Of a DNA stretch of 64,000 bases, positions 1 through 8,050 are shown piece after piece. Below the pieces are notes generated by a model that was not told where the DNA came from, ran no database searches, and saw only the letters and a program-made list of their open reading frames with translations. Position numbers and translations under genes: made by a program. This DNA is from Agarivorans sp. Toyoura001 (GTDB lineage: Bacteria > Pseudomonadota > Gammaproteobacteria > Enterobacterales > Celerinatantimonadaceae). The DNA lies in NCBI RefSeq assembly GCF_005405585.1, contig NZ_BJEQ01000019.1, positions 1-64,000 on the forward strand. The letters run 5' to 3'. Positions within the stretch are counted from its first letter, which is position 1. Each line of letters starts with the position of its first letter.

Positions 1-73
1 AATAAAGCCTCAGGCCTTACCAACCCTGACATCGTTTCTACATCGCTTTGCAGCGCCGCTTGCCGTGTCAGTG

Positions 74-140
74 GAGTCGCATTATAGGGATCCGCGATTT
101 TGGTGCAAGCGTTTTTTGAAGAAAATCGTAATAAAATTAA
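74..140 (-). promoter_or_regulatory. rRNA operon P1-type promoter (reads leftward out of the window)
   Basis: On the minus strand a -35 hexamer TTGCAC (103-108) and a perfect -10 TATAAT (81-86) are separated by 16 bp. A GC-rich discriminator follows, then the stretch CCACTGACACGGC, which matches the start region of E. coli rrn P1 promoters. An A/T-rich tract upstream (109-140) would act as an UP element. The 16-bp spacer and GC-rich discriminator are typical of stringently controlled stable-RNA promoters. E. coli also has btuB-murI-rrnB in this relative orientation, so an rRNA operon very probably begins just left of base 74. No mature rRNA sequence is inside the window. Confidence 0.85.
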
Positions 141-172
141 GGTTCCTAAGTAGCCCCCAACTAAGCCACACC

Positions 173-294
173 TTACCCACAAACTTATCCACAAAATCGA
201 CGTTTTAAGGCCCATCAAACCTATGAATTAAAAGTAATTGTGTCTTTTAGCAAATTTCTGAAAGAGAAATTGTACATTTTCTAGCTTATCGACA
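173..294. promoter_or_regulatory. Cluster of DnaA-box-like 9-mers
   Basis: TTATCCACA at 185-193 is a perfect match to the high-affinity DnaA box TTATNCACA. TTACCCACA at 173-181 and TTATCGACA at 286-294 each differ from TTATCCACA by one base. The first two lie in the same orientation with starts 12 bp apart. They sit between the rRNA promoter and the divergent RRM gene, so DnaA could influence either one; that role is inferred from position only. Isolated DnaA boxes also occur by chance. Confidence 0.4.
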
Positions 295-376
295 AAAAGC
301 TGGCTAACATGATGTCGCAATTTTGTTAAATAAGTTGCTTTCCATTATTCCGAATACATTGAGCATTGAATTTATT

Positions 377-838
377 ATGAAAAATTCCAGTTTATCCATT
401 GTCATTTTAGTTGCAGCAGCTATAGCTGCATACTTTGTCGCTGGCGCTGTAGCATCTCTTGAACCTATCTATCTGTCTGTTGCAGTAATAGTAGGTGGCG
501 CCATCGTATTATTAAGCTCCGGTTCAGCCTCTAGCGAAGAGTCAAATTCAGATTCATCTGCTAGCGATTCTGCTGACGCTATTGATACCCAAACACTATA
601 CGTAGGTAACTTGCCGTACCGTGCAAACGAGTCGGCGATTCGTAAGTTGTTTTCTGACTACGGGCAAGTAGTTTCCGTTCGCTTATTAAAAGACAAGCAA
701 ACCGGCAAACGCCGTGGGTTTGGTTTTGTTGAAATGGCAGCTGAAGACGCACCTAAAGCTGTAGAAGCATTGAACGAGCAAGAGTTTCAGCAACGCACCT
801 TGAAGGTACGTGAAGCAAACGAACGTAAAGAGGCTTAA
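377..838 (+). CDS. Membrane-anchored RRM-type RNA-binding protein
   Basis: This 153-residue protein has two hydrophobic segments (about residues 6-26 and 29-47), a Ser/Asp-rich linker (about 48-70) and one RNA recognition motif (about 73-146). RNP2 is LYVGNL (74-79) and RNP1 is RGFGFVEM (113-120), both canonical, so RNA binding is well supported. Bacterial RRM proteins are usually small and soluble; tethering to the membrane is less common but is known in marine gammaproteobacteria. I chose ATG 377 because it leads straight into the first membrane segment; an in-frame TTG at 323 would add 18 residues. The gene diverges from the rRNA promoter, and its stop overlaps the murI stop by 4 bp. The RNA target is unknown. 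Confidence 0.85.
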   Translation: MKNSSLSIVILVAAAIAAYFVAGAVASLEPIYLSVAVIVGGAIVLLSSGSASSEESNSDSSASDSADAIDTQTLYVGNLPYRANESAIRKLFSDYGQVVSVRLLKDKQTGKRRGFGFVEMAAEDAPKAVEALNEQEFQQRTLKVREANERKEA

Positions 839-1620
839 GTTAATAGCTGCAAACTATGTAGGCCATAGTGCTGTAGTTGCTTAAGTAAATCAGAATTAGC
901 GGAATGCTCTGTGCAATATGCATGGGTTTCCGCTTTTTTTTGCATTAAATTCGGTTTACTAGTATCTGTAAGTAGGCTTTGTACTCGCTTGGCTATAGCT
1001 GAGCCAGAATCGACAAGTTTAACGTTCTCTCCTAATACCTGTTGTAACTCTTCTTTTAATAGCGGGAAATGAGTACACCCCAGCACAACGCAATCTAATG
1101 TCTTGATCGATAGCCACGGCTCTACAACTGCTTTAACAGCCTCTAGTGTAATATGTTCGCCTGCCAGTTTTTGCTCAGCTAACTGCACCAATGATGTAGA
1201 CCCTACTAATTCGACTTGGCAATCTGCGGCAAAATCATTAATCAATTGTTCTGTATAGCTCCGCTCTACCGTTCCCGGCGTGGCCAATAAGCCAAAATGC
1301 TTAGTTTGGCTTAGCTTAGCCGCTGACTTAATCGCAGGCACAACACCCACCACCGGAATAGTTAATGTTTCTCGTAAATAAGGAAGAGATAAAGTACTAG
1401 CTGAATTACAGGCAACGACAATGATATCGGGATTAAGTTGATGAACAGCTAACTTTAGCAAGCCCAAGACTCGCTCCACGAGTTGATTGTCGGCTAACTC
1501 GCCATAGGGGAAAAAAAGGTTGTCGAATAGGTAGCTATACTGCAGTTCTGGATTAAGTTGCTGAAGCTCTTCGAGAATAGACAGCCCGCCGACACCAGAA
1601 TCAAAAACAAGAACATGCAT
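835..1620 (-). CDS. murI: Glutamate racemase
   Basis: MurI interconverts L- and D-glutamate in the cytoplasm, supplying D-Glu for peptidoglycan. The 261-residue protein starts with the family signature VFDSGVGGLSI. The two catalytic cysteines lie in ACNSAST (Cys71) and GCTHFPLL (Cys182). ATG 1620 gives the usual N-terminus MHVLVFDSG; an ATG at 1641 would add seven residues, and neither start has a strong ribosome site. A hairpin with a U-run ends just upstream, after btuB, so murI needs read-through or its own promoter. The order btuB-murI-rrn matches E. coli. Confidence 0.96.
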   Translation of the reverse strand: MHVLVFDSGVGGLSILEELQQLNPELQYSYLFDNLFFPYGELADNQLVERVLGLLKLAVHQLNPDIIVVACNSASTLSLPYLRETLTIPVVGVVPAIKSAAKLSQTKHFGLLATPGTVERSYTEQLINDFAADCQVELVGSTSLVQLAEQKLAGEHITLEAVKAVVEPWLSIKTLDCVVLGCTHFPLLKEELQQVLGENVKLVDSGSAIAKRVQSLLTDTSKPNLMQKKAETHAYCTEHSANSDLLKQLQHYGLHSLQLLT

Positions 1621-1642
1621 TGTTGTACCAATAAACCCCAAT

Positions 1643-1678
1643 AAAAATCAGCCCTAGTGTAACCAATGCTAGGGCTGA
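1643..1678 (-). terminator. Rho-independent terminator after btuB
   Basis: A perfect 10-bp stem (1648-1657 with 1669-1678, sequence CTAGGGCTGA) with an 11-base loop is followed on the minus strand by ATTTTTATT. It ends about 20 bases before the murI start, so it separates btuB from murI or limits read-through. Confidence 0.8.
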
Positions 1679-1700
1679 CGGCCATTGTTAAGCGTTTAGC

Positions 1701-3551
1701 TTAAAACTTGTAACTCGCACCCACTTCTACCGTGCGGCCAGGGGCTTGATAGTTTTGTGCTGTAGAATACGTTTGGTCGAATAAGTTACGTAGTTTTGCA
1801 TCTAAACGCAGCCCATTTTGGAAACGATAGTTAGCACTAAGATCCCATACCGAGTAGCTACCCAAGGTTTTGGTGTTAGCCGCATCTTCATAAGACTCAC
1901 CACTCCATAAGAAATCGACAACCACTTGTAAGTCAGACCAATAAACATCTGCTTTATACTTCACTTGCTCTTCAGAGCGACGAATAAGGTTTTTATTGGT
2001 ACTGCGGTCTTTTGGATCAAGGTATTCAACAATCACTCTATGGTTTACCCAAGCAGTAGAAAAGTCACCTTGAATTTCGATACCTTGAATACGCGCATCA
2101 CTAACATTGTCAGGTGTCCATAAGGGCCAAGTATCTGATGGGCCACTGTAGTCATTATCACAACGAGCTACACAGCCCCAAGCAATGAGGTTTTCTACAT
2201 CGTTACGGAACACATTAAATTGCCACTGGCTACGCAATAAATCTAAAGCAAAACCAAACTCAGTATTAGTAGAGGTTTCAGCTTTAATATTCGGATTTTC
2301 GCTGCCTGGGTAATAAAGGTCGTTAAAAGTAGGCGCTCTAAATGCAGTGCCATGTAACGCATTAAAGCGAAGATCAGATTGAAGCTGCCATGCCCATCCT
2401 AAGTTATAGGTGGTATGGTCACCATAGTGCTCATTGTCATCATAACGAACGCTAGCTTCTAAGATATGCACTAAGTAGTCTGCTCGAGCACCAATATGCG
2501 CGGCTTTGTTGTCGCGGCTTTCTTCCTTATAAGCACTCTTAGAACCAGAAATGTCATCACTTTGGTAATCAAGACCACCTTGCAATAACCACTGTTCATC
2601 TAGTTTGTAACCTAACAGCCAGTTAGCGGCTTTGCGCTCGGTTGCATAGCGGTTAGGGTTAACGAAATTACTTGCCTCAGCGCTGTCAGACTTATCTTGA
2701 TGGTAACTTAAGCCCAGTTCACTAGACCATTGGTTAGCAGCGTAATTAGCACTAACTCCATATACACTTTGCTGATGCTTGTTGAGGTACTTTACACCTT
2801 GAATAAATTCAGACTCACCGTCGTTATGGATGGCATAAACACGACCGCGCCAAGATTGGTTAAATTGGTGGTCAATGCTAAACAATCCACCAAAGGTACT
2901 ATAACCATAGTCTTCGTCTAATGTGTCTTGCGGGCGAATATCGTAGCCGTCACTTTTATCAGCGCTAAGCACCACATTATATTGGGTTGAGCTGCCAATT
3001 AAACCACTCGCGCGGCCAGCAATTTTAGCGGTGGCTTCTGTTCCAACCGCAACTTTAAGCCCATGGTACTCGCTGCCAAACTCTGGACGAGTAATAATGT
3101 TAATAACACCACCCACTGCGTCAGCACCATAAACAGACGCGCGTGCACCGCGTAAAATTTCAATTCGTTCGACAAACTCAAGAGGCAGCAGGCCTAACTG
3201 AGCACCACCTAAAGTTGCGGTGTTAATTCGTACGCCATCAATAAGGTACAACGATTGCGAAGAACCCGAACCACGAATAAATACGCTTTCACTGTGGCCT
3301 TTACCACCATTACGGCTAACACTAATACCTACTTGCTGGCTGAGTACATCCACAATGTCTTGGGCGCCACTGCTTTCTATTTCACTGCGAGTTACCACCG
3401 TGAAGGGGGCAATAACGCTAGCTGCAGCTTGCTCCATACGGTTAGCGGTAACTACCATGGTGGCTTGTTGTTCTTGAGCAGGCTCTTGAGGGGTTTCTTG
3501 GGCATAGCCAAAAGCTGGCGCAACTGCAGCCAGTAATATGAACTTCTTCAT
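1701..3551 (-). CDS. btuB: TonB-dependent vitamin B12 outer-membrane receptor
   Basis: BtuB is the outer-membrane barrel that takes up cobalamin using TonB energy. The 616-residue protein has a signal peptide (about 1-17), a TonB box around ATMVVTANR (30-38), a plug domain with LYLIDGVRINT and ILRGARASVYGADAVGGVINIIT, and a 22-strand-type barrel. It ends in VGASYKF, the C-terminal Phe expected for BAM-dependent insertion. The ribosome site AGGA lies about 8 bases before ATG 3551. A cobalamin riboswitch precedes it, which independently supports B12 as substrate. The neighbours murI and trmA match the E. coli locus. Confidence 0.95.
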   Translation of the reverse strand: MKKFILLAAVAPAFGYAQETPQEPAQEQQATMVVTANRMEQAAASVIAPFTVVTRSEIESSGAQDIVDVLSQQVGISVSRNGGKGHSESVFIRGSGSSQSLYLIDGVRINTATLGGAQLGLLPLEFVERIEILRGARASVYGADAVGGVINIITRPEFGSEYHGLKVAVGTEATAKIAGRASGLIGSSTQYNVVLSADKSDGYDIRPQDTLDEDYGYSTFGGLFSIDHQFNQSWRGRVYAIHNDGESEFIQGVKYLNKHQQSVYGVSANYAANQWSSELGLSYHQDKSDSAEASNFVNPNRYATERKAANWLLGYKLDEQWLLQGGLDYQSDDISGSKSAYKEESRDNKAAHIGARADYLVHILEASVRYDDNEHYGDHTTYNLGWAWQLQSDLRFNALHGTAFRAPTFNDLYYPGSENPNIKAETSTNTEFGFALDLLRSQWQFNVFRNDVENLIAWGCVARCDNDYSGPSDTWPLWTPDNVSDARIQGIEIQGDFSTAWVNHRVIVEYLDPKDRSTNKNLIRRSEEQVKYKADVYWSDLQVVVDFLWSGESYEDAANTKTLGSYSVWDLSANYRFQNGLRLDAKLRNLFDQTYSTAQNYQAPGRTVEVGASYKF

Positions 3552-3600
3552 CGATGTATCCTAATCGTCGCGTAGTACTTTGCTATTGTAAGCATGTGCG

Positions 3601-3799
3601 ATGTGGCAGGTATTCGGACTTAGAGGCAGGTTACATGTACTACGGCTACGACTTCCCGCTTGGCTAAACAAGCAGTGTCTGGTGATCCTTGGAAAGGGCC
3701 AATCCTTGAGCTTTCGTTCCTCTTTACCGCTGCGCGTCAGTTCTGGAGTTCCACCAGATTCCCTATTAAGCCTAAGTTTCGCTTACTTAAGCACCACAG
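3601..3799 (-). ncRNA. Cobalamin (B12) riboswitch upstream of btuB
   Basis: Read on the minus strand, this leader carries the conserved aptamer core: GGGAA, then GGTGGAACTCCAGAACTG, then GCGCAGCGGTAA, and at the 3' end the B12 box AAGTCCGAATACCTGCC. Closing bases TGTGG and CCACA at the two ends can pair as P1. It ends 50 bases before the btuB start. In this family adenosylcobalamin binding represses btuB expression. No separate strong terminator lies between aptamer and start codon, so translational control is more likely than termination. Confidence 0.95.
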
Positions 3800-3800
3800 C

Positions 3801-3841
3801 GGGCGAGATTATAAGCCAGCATTAATGTGATTAATAGCACA
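3801..3841 (-). promoter_or_regulatory. btuB promoter -10 and CRP-like site
   Basis: A perfect TATAAT on the minus strand (3808-3813) would start transcription near 3801, exactly where the riboswitch begins. Upstream, TGTGATTAATAGCACA (3826-3841) differs from the CRP core TGTGA-N6-TCACA by one base. Its centre is only about 32 bp from the inferred start, closer than standard activator spacing, and no good -35 is visible. The -10 is fairly secure; CRP binding is a guess. Confidence 0.5.
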
Positions 3842-3869
3842 AAATGGCTGGCTTTTTCTCTACATGAAA

Positions 3870-5045
3870 TTAACTAATATTGGCGTTTTCGTTCGCTTGA
3901 TTAGGCGGAGTGTTATTAAACATCGCCAAAGCCTCAGCCATTCTGTCGGCGAAACCTTTAAAGCGTTCTATATCTGCTTGTTTGTCATTCTCTTCACTTG
4001 GGCTAGACACCGGTAAAATACCAGCAAGTAAGGTTTCTGTTGTAGACTCTGGCTGAGCAAACAAGGCGCTCACTTTAGCTTGAATGTCTTGCCAAGAACT
4101 TAAGAACTGGCTGAGATCGGGCACTAAATCTGATCCACCAGCCGCTTTGTCATCGGCCTGCTGATAAGCTTGGCTCACCGCGACACTTTGTTGCTGCTGA
4201 AAATTGACCGCAAAACCCACTAGCTGCTGCTCATCAAAGCCAATCGTTAGCGCTTGATCAAAAGCCTTATCTAAGTCACCAGAGAAGAACTGCTGACCTA
4301 CTTCATCAACTTGCTTAATTAGATCGGCTATCGCTGCCAGTTCATCTTCATTTAAATCACCTTCAACAGAGAAGCTAAATTGCTGCTGAGACGCAAATGA
4401 TGCCTGATAGGACGAACCACTTTCGCTATAACTTGCCGCTAATTGCGAGCCGTAACTAATAGTGACCTTATCGCCTTCCGCTGTTTCTAACTGCATGCTA
4501 GCAGATTGCGAACTAGACATGGCCAATTGGCTGGCAATAGGTGCTGATTGAATCTCGTAATCACCCTCTTCTATTTTCTCTAGGCCGTCTTGAATCAAGT
4601 CATAACTTTTATCAATACCTTTCTCGAGCTCTTCGTTAAGGATCCCCGCATCACTTAGCTCTTCTCGAGCGCTTTCAAAGCCAATATCTACACCTTTACG
4701 GGCTTGAGCCATCATCTCGGCCAATTTATCTTCCGACATCCCAGATTGCTTTGCGCTATATAAAGAGCTAGCAACAAAGTTAAGTACATTTCTCGCCACT
4801 TCTTCGGCATCAAACACACTCACTTGCTGCGGCTTAGGTAAGCTAACGCCGCCCGTGGCCATCGACAAAGTGTGTTTTTCTATTGAACTCAACAATACAT
4901 GGCTGGCTACAGCACCTTGTTGATTTAGGCTTGCCTTGTCGTCGGCGAGATTATTCCTTTTCTCGATCGCCGGCGCAGACTGTTGCAATAAGCGCTCGGC
5001 ATATTGCTGCACGGGTGTTTTACCCAAGCCATTTAGTTCGTTCAT
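3870..5045 (-). CDS. DUF5610-like protein of unknown function
   Basis: This 391-residue acidic protein is rich in Gln, Ser and Ala and has no signal peptide or membrane segment. The middle part (about residues 78-158) resembles DUF5610: an alpha-helical segment with VLNFVASSLYSAKQSGMS, then a run ending in GFESAREELSDAGIL and GIDKSYDLIQDGLEKI. The Gln/Ser-rich flanks look like low-complexity linkers, a pattern also seen in flagellar hook-length or filament-associated proteins. The family assignment comes from memory of the motif. The gene is divergent from trmA and sits between btuB and trmA, which are adjacent in E. coli. Confidence 0.6.
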   Translation of the reverse strand: MNELNGLGKTPVQQYAERLLQQSAPAIEKRNNLADDKASLNQQGAVASHVLLSSIEKHTLSMATGGVSLPKPQQVSVFDAEEVARNVLNFVASSLYSAKQSGMSEDKLAEMMAQARKGVDIGFESAREELSDAGILNEELEKGIDKSYDLIQDGLEKIEEGDYEIQSAPIASQLAMSSSQSASMQLETAEGDKVTISYGSQLAASYSESGSSYQASFASQQQFSFSVEGDLNEDELAAIADLIKQVDEVGQQFFSGDLDKAFDQALTIGFDEQQLVGFAVNFQQQQSVAVSQAYQQADDKAAGGSDLVPDLSQFLSSWQDIQAKVSALFAQPESTTETLLAGILPVSSPSEENDKQADIERFKGFADRMAEALAMFNNTPPNQANENANIS

Positions 5046-5191
5046 AAAGCCTCCATGGATTTACCCTAGTCACAGCTTATCGGCGACCAAATTTAAAACT
5101 TTAGAAATTTTATCACTATTATTGTAGATAAACTGGACAAGCAAGCCATGCGCCTTTAAATTGCGCTCCTTGCTAGAACACAGGAGCGGCC

Positions 5192-6295
5192 ATGAGCGCT
5201 ATCGCATACTACCCAGAACAGTACCAAGAACTCTTGGCCGAGAAAGTCGCTAAACGTCGCGAACAATTTGCCGAGTTTTCTCCACCCGAGCCAAGTGTGT
5301 TCGCATCTCCGACTAAACACTATCGTATGCGCGCCGAGTTTCGCGTATGGCACGAGGGCGACGACCTCTATTACATTATGTTTGATCAAAAGACCAAGCA
5401 GAAGTTTAGAGTAGACACTTTTCCACCAGCGAGTGAAATCATCAATCAGCTGATGCCTTTATTAGTTGAAAAGCTCAAAAGCAACACGCTATTGCGCCAC
5501 AAGTTGTTTCAGGTAGATTTTCTGTCAACCTTGAGTGGCGAGGCGATCGTAAGTCTGCTTTACCATAAGCCCATTGATGAAAGCTGGCGCACAGCAGCAG
5601 AACAACTTAAAGCCGAGCTTAGCCAACAATTCTCAATTCAATTAATTGGCCGCTCACGCAAACAAAAAATGTGCTTAAGCGATGATCGTGTTGATGAAGT
5701 GCTTCGCGTGAATGGCGAAGAGATTGTTTATCAACAAATAGAAAATAGCTTCACCCAACCTAATGCAGTAGTGAATCAGCACATGCTAGATTGGGCGCAA
5801 AACACCACTCGCTCTAGCCAAGGTGACTTGCTGGAGCTGTATTGCGGCAACGGTAACTTCTCACTGGCGCTGGCTAAAAACTTTAATCGAGTACTGGCCA
5901 CCGAAATCGCCAAACCCTCGGTGCAGGCTGCGCAATACAATATAAAAGTGAATCAAATAGATAACGTGAAAATTTTACGTTTGTCTGCAGAAGAATTTAC
6001 CCAAGCGATGTTGGGTGAGCGAGAGTTTCGCCGCTTACAAGAAGCCGATGTGGATTTAAGTAGTTATCAATGCGATACCATTTTGGTTGACCCACCACGT
6101 GCGGGACTAGACGACGCTACGTTAGGCATGGTGCAAGCTTACGACAACATTGTGTATATTTCTTGTAACCCTAATACCTTGTACAACAACCTTGGCGAAC
6201 TCAGTAAAACTCACCAGATTAGCCATTGGGCTTTGTTCGATCAGTTCCCTTATACCGACCACATAGAGGTTGGCATCTACTTACAACGCCGTTAA
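5192..6295 (+). CDS. trmA: tRNA (uracil-54-C5)-methyltransferase
   Basis: TrmA makes m5U54 (ribothymidine) in the T-loop of tRNAs using S-adenosylmethionine. The 367-residue length matches the family. The SAM motif [14 protein letters not shown] lies at 213-226, the DPPRAGLD motif at 300-307, the nucleophilic Cys325 in SCNPNTL and the general-base Glu359 in DHIEVG. No Fe-S cysteine cluster or TRAM domain is present, which separates it from RlmC/RlmD. ATG 5192 has AGGAG five bases upstream. It is followed by a perfect 13-bp hairpin. Confidence 0.97.
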   Translation: MSAIAYYPEQYQELLAEKVAKRREQFAEFSPPEPSVFASPTKHYRMRAEFRVWHEGDDLYYIMFDQKTKQKFRVDTFPPASEIINQLMPLLVEKLKSNTLLRHKLFQVDFLSTLSGEAIVSLLYHKPIDESWRTAAEQLKAELSQQFSIQLIGRSRKQKMCLSDDRVDEVLRVNGEEIVYQQIENSFTQPNAVVNQHMLDWAQNTTRSSQGDLLELYCGNGNFSLALAKNFNRVLATEIAKPSVQAAQYNIKVNQIDNVKILRLSAEEFTQAMLGEREFRRLQEADVDLSSYQCDTILVDPPRAGLDDATLGMVQAYDNIVYISCNPNTLYNNLGELSKTHQISHWALFDQFPYTDHIEVGIYLQRR

Positions 6296-6305
6296 ACCCA
6301 GCCAA

Positions 6306-6337
6306 CAACAGCGATTAATGCATCTTAATCGCTGTTG
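6306..6337 (+). terminator. Hairpin after trmA
   Basis: A perfect 13-bp stem CAACAGCGATTAA (6306-6318) pairs with 6325-6337 around a 6-base loop, 10 bases after the trmA stop. There is no U-run, so it may be a 3'-end stabiliser or weak terminator. Confidence 0.55.
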
Positions 6338-6366
6338 CTTGAGATCCATTTAAGTAAGGATTGCTT

Positions 6367-6790
6367 ATGCACCCTTGCTCTTTTGCTACTCTACTCACTA
6401 TATTCAGCTTTTTTAGCTTAGCGGCAGAACCTGCGAGTACACCCTATATTGGAGTGACAAAGCAGAGGGTAGATTGGATAGTTTGAGTCATGCACAACAA
6501 GACCACCGAGGGATCCTTCAAGGAAAAAATACTTAGTTCGCGGGAATAATGCCGATTAGTACATTGTTAACCAACAAAGCGCCGATAAATTCGCTAAACA
6601 GCCAGAAACTTACCTACCTCGTTACAACTGTTTTTTCCTCAAATGCCTTATCAATAGGTGAAGGCTTGGTAGCCACCAACGGCAAAGTACCGGAGCTTTT
6701 GGGTGGTGAACGGATTTATCCTATGCTCAAAAGGCAGGCGATAATAGTTACAAAGCAACTGGTAGACCTACCTGCAATAAACCAGTAAAG
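6367..6790 (+). pseudogene. Decayed secreted protein, probably YHS-domain
   Basis: An ATG at 6367 with AAGGA upstream opens a reading frame whose first 20 residues form a good signal peptide ending SLAAEPA; it stops at 6486 after 39 codons. Downstream, the frame beginning at 6560 reads SADKFAKQPETYLPRYN, which closely resembles the C-terminal half of YHS-domain proteins (FAANPEKYLPQYGG type), but stops and frame changes interrupt it. An open 79-codon frame at 6549-6788 is in a different frame and matches nothing I recognise. The simplest reading is one exported YHS-type gene broken by several frameshifts and a stop. Confidence 0.45.
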
Positions 6791-6804
6791 CCAAGCAACC
6801 AAAA

Positions 6805-7143
6805 CTAACGCTTAAAACCGCCGAGTTTGAACATAAGCCATAAGCCAATAAACAGGCAAATCAGCAACAACACTAAGTTACTGCCTATGTCTGGAAACTG
6901 CGCCCGCAGCATAGCCGAATAGCCTAATGCACCTAACAAAAAGGCCGCGACTCCCATCAGCGGAGAGTCTTCGCTAAGATCTTTTTCCATATAAAGTTGA
7001 TACAGCTGCATTATTGACAGCACAAAGGCAATAATCGGAAATACTGAAAACGTCAATTCCGGCACTGTGAGTAAAGCCAGACTAGCATTGCCACACAAAC
7101 CTGCGATAAACGCTAATAACAATAGCCACTTTTTTACCTTCAT
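6805..7143 (-). CDS. yijD: YijD-family inner membrane protein (DUF1422)
   Basis: A 112-residue protein with four predicted membrane helices (about 6-26, 31-50, 63-83, 88-108) and no soluble domain. Size, topology and position directly downstream of fabR (9-bp gap) and beside trmA match E. coli yijD, a DUF1422 member of unknown function. It is probably co-transcribed with fabR and so may be linked to membrane lipid control, but that is only context. Confidence 0.85.
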   Translation of the reverse strand: MKVKKWLLLLAFIAGLCGNASLALLTVPELTFSVFPIIAFVLSIMQLYQLYMEKDLSEDSPLMGVAAFLLGALGYSAMLRAQFPDIGSNLVLLLICLFIGLWLMFKLGGFKR

Positions 7144-7152
7144 ATATACCTC

Positions 7153-7773
7153 TTAGCTTAATGCTTGAGTACGATTATATAACGCTGCACCTTTAGCCAC
7201 TATACGCAACTGCTTAACCGTTTTGTCTGCCAACACTTGCCTATCGAACTCGGCCAGATCTAAAGCCGATGCTCCGGCATTGAAGACTAAAATCACCATC
7301 GCTTCAGCTTGCATCTGGGCATCATCTCGCGGGCACTTATATTGGTGCTCTAAATAGTCGGTCAGTTCCGCGATAAAATGGGCAATCTCTCGTGCTACTG
7401 CCGCTCTAAACGCTGGTGAAGTCCCAGAACGCTCTCGCAGCAACAATCGAAAAATATTGGGATTGTTATAAACAAACTCCATAAAAGTATCTACCGAGGT
7501 CCCAATAACGCTCCCCCCAGTGGCAATAATGCGTTGCCGTGCTTGACGCATAAGTTGTCGCAGAGTTAAGCCTCCTTCATCAACTAAGGTTAGGCCTAAT
7601 TCTTCCATATCGGAAAAATGGCGATAAAAAGACGTCGGTGCAATTCCTGCTTCTCTTGCCACCTCGCGTAAGCTCAGGCTCGATAAACTGCGCTCAGCAC
7701 TTAGTTGGCTAAACGCAGCATCAATAATTGATCTACGGGTTTTTTCTTTTTGCTGCGCTCTAACGCCACTCAT
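7153..7773 (-). CDS. fabR: TetR-family regulator of unsaturated fatty acid synthesis
   Basis: FabR represses fabA/fabB according to the saturated/unsaturated acyl-CoA or ACP balance. The 206-residue protein has an N-terminal TetR helix-turn-helix with [19 protein letters not shown] (about residues 35-53), nearly identical to E. coli FabR, and retains the family stretch [20 protein letters not shown]. The start is supported by AAGGGA seven bases upstream. The yijD gene follows in the same transcript. I saw no obvious FabR operator in the 277-bp gap to the divergent amylase gene. Confidence 0.95.
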   Translation of the reverse strand: MSGVRAQQKEKTRRSIIDAAFSQLSAERSLSSLSLREVAREAGIAPTSFYRHFSDMEELGLTLVDEGGLTLRQLMRQARQRIIATGGSVIGTSVDTFMEFVYNNPNIFRLLLRERSGTSPAFRAAVAREIAHFIAELTDYLEHQYKCPRDDAQMQAEAMVILVFNAGASALDLAEFDRQVLADKTVKQLRIVAKGAALYNRTQALS

Positions 7774-8050
7774 AGTTTTCCCTTTATTTTAACAGCACCA
7801 TCATACCGCGAGCTGAATAAAACCCAAATCGAAGATTAGCTTTAACTTAAAGCCAAGCTTTTAACCACAAAATGATACAACTCAGGAATTTTTCACTGAA
7901 AAGCATTTCATAAAAAAACAATAATCTCAATAAAACCAAAGATGCGAGCTAGGTCAATATTCCATCAACCTGAAAACGATACCAAGTATCCAGCCTTGCT
8001 GCGCTGTGATTAACTCAATCTATATAAGACGTACCTAGCAAGGATGAATA

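Noticed and set aside
1494-1685. 63-codon minus-strand ORF overlapping murI
   Set aside because: It is in another frame of the murI start region and has no domain or ribosome site.
3601-3825. 74-codon plus-strand ORF upstream of btuB
   Set aside because: It lies antisense to the B12 riboswitch and its sequence is fully explained by conserved aptamer motifs.
6549-6788. 79-codon ORF as a real gene
   Set aside because: It has no ribosome site and no recognisable domain, and the YHS-like sequence is in another frame, so it is treated as part of a decayed gene.
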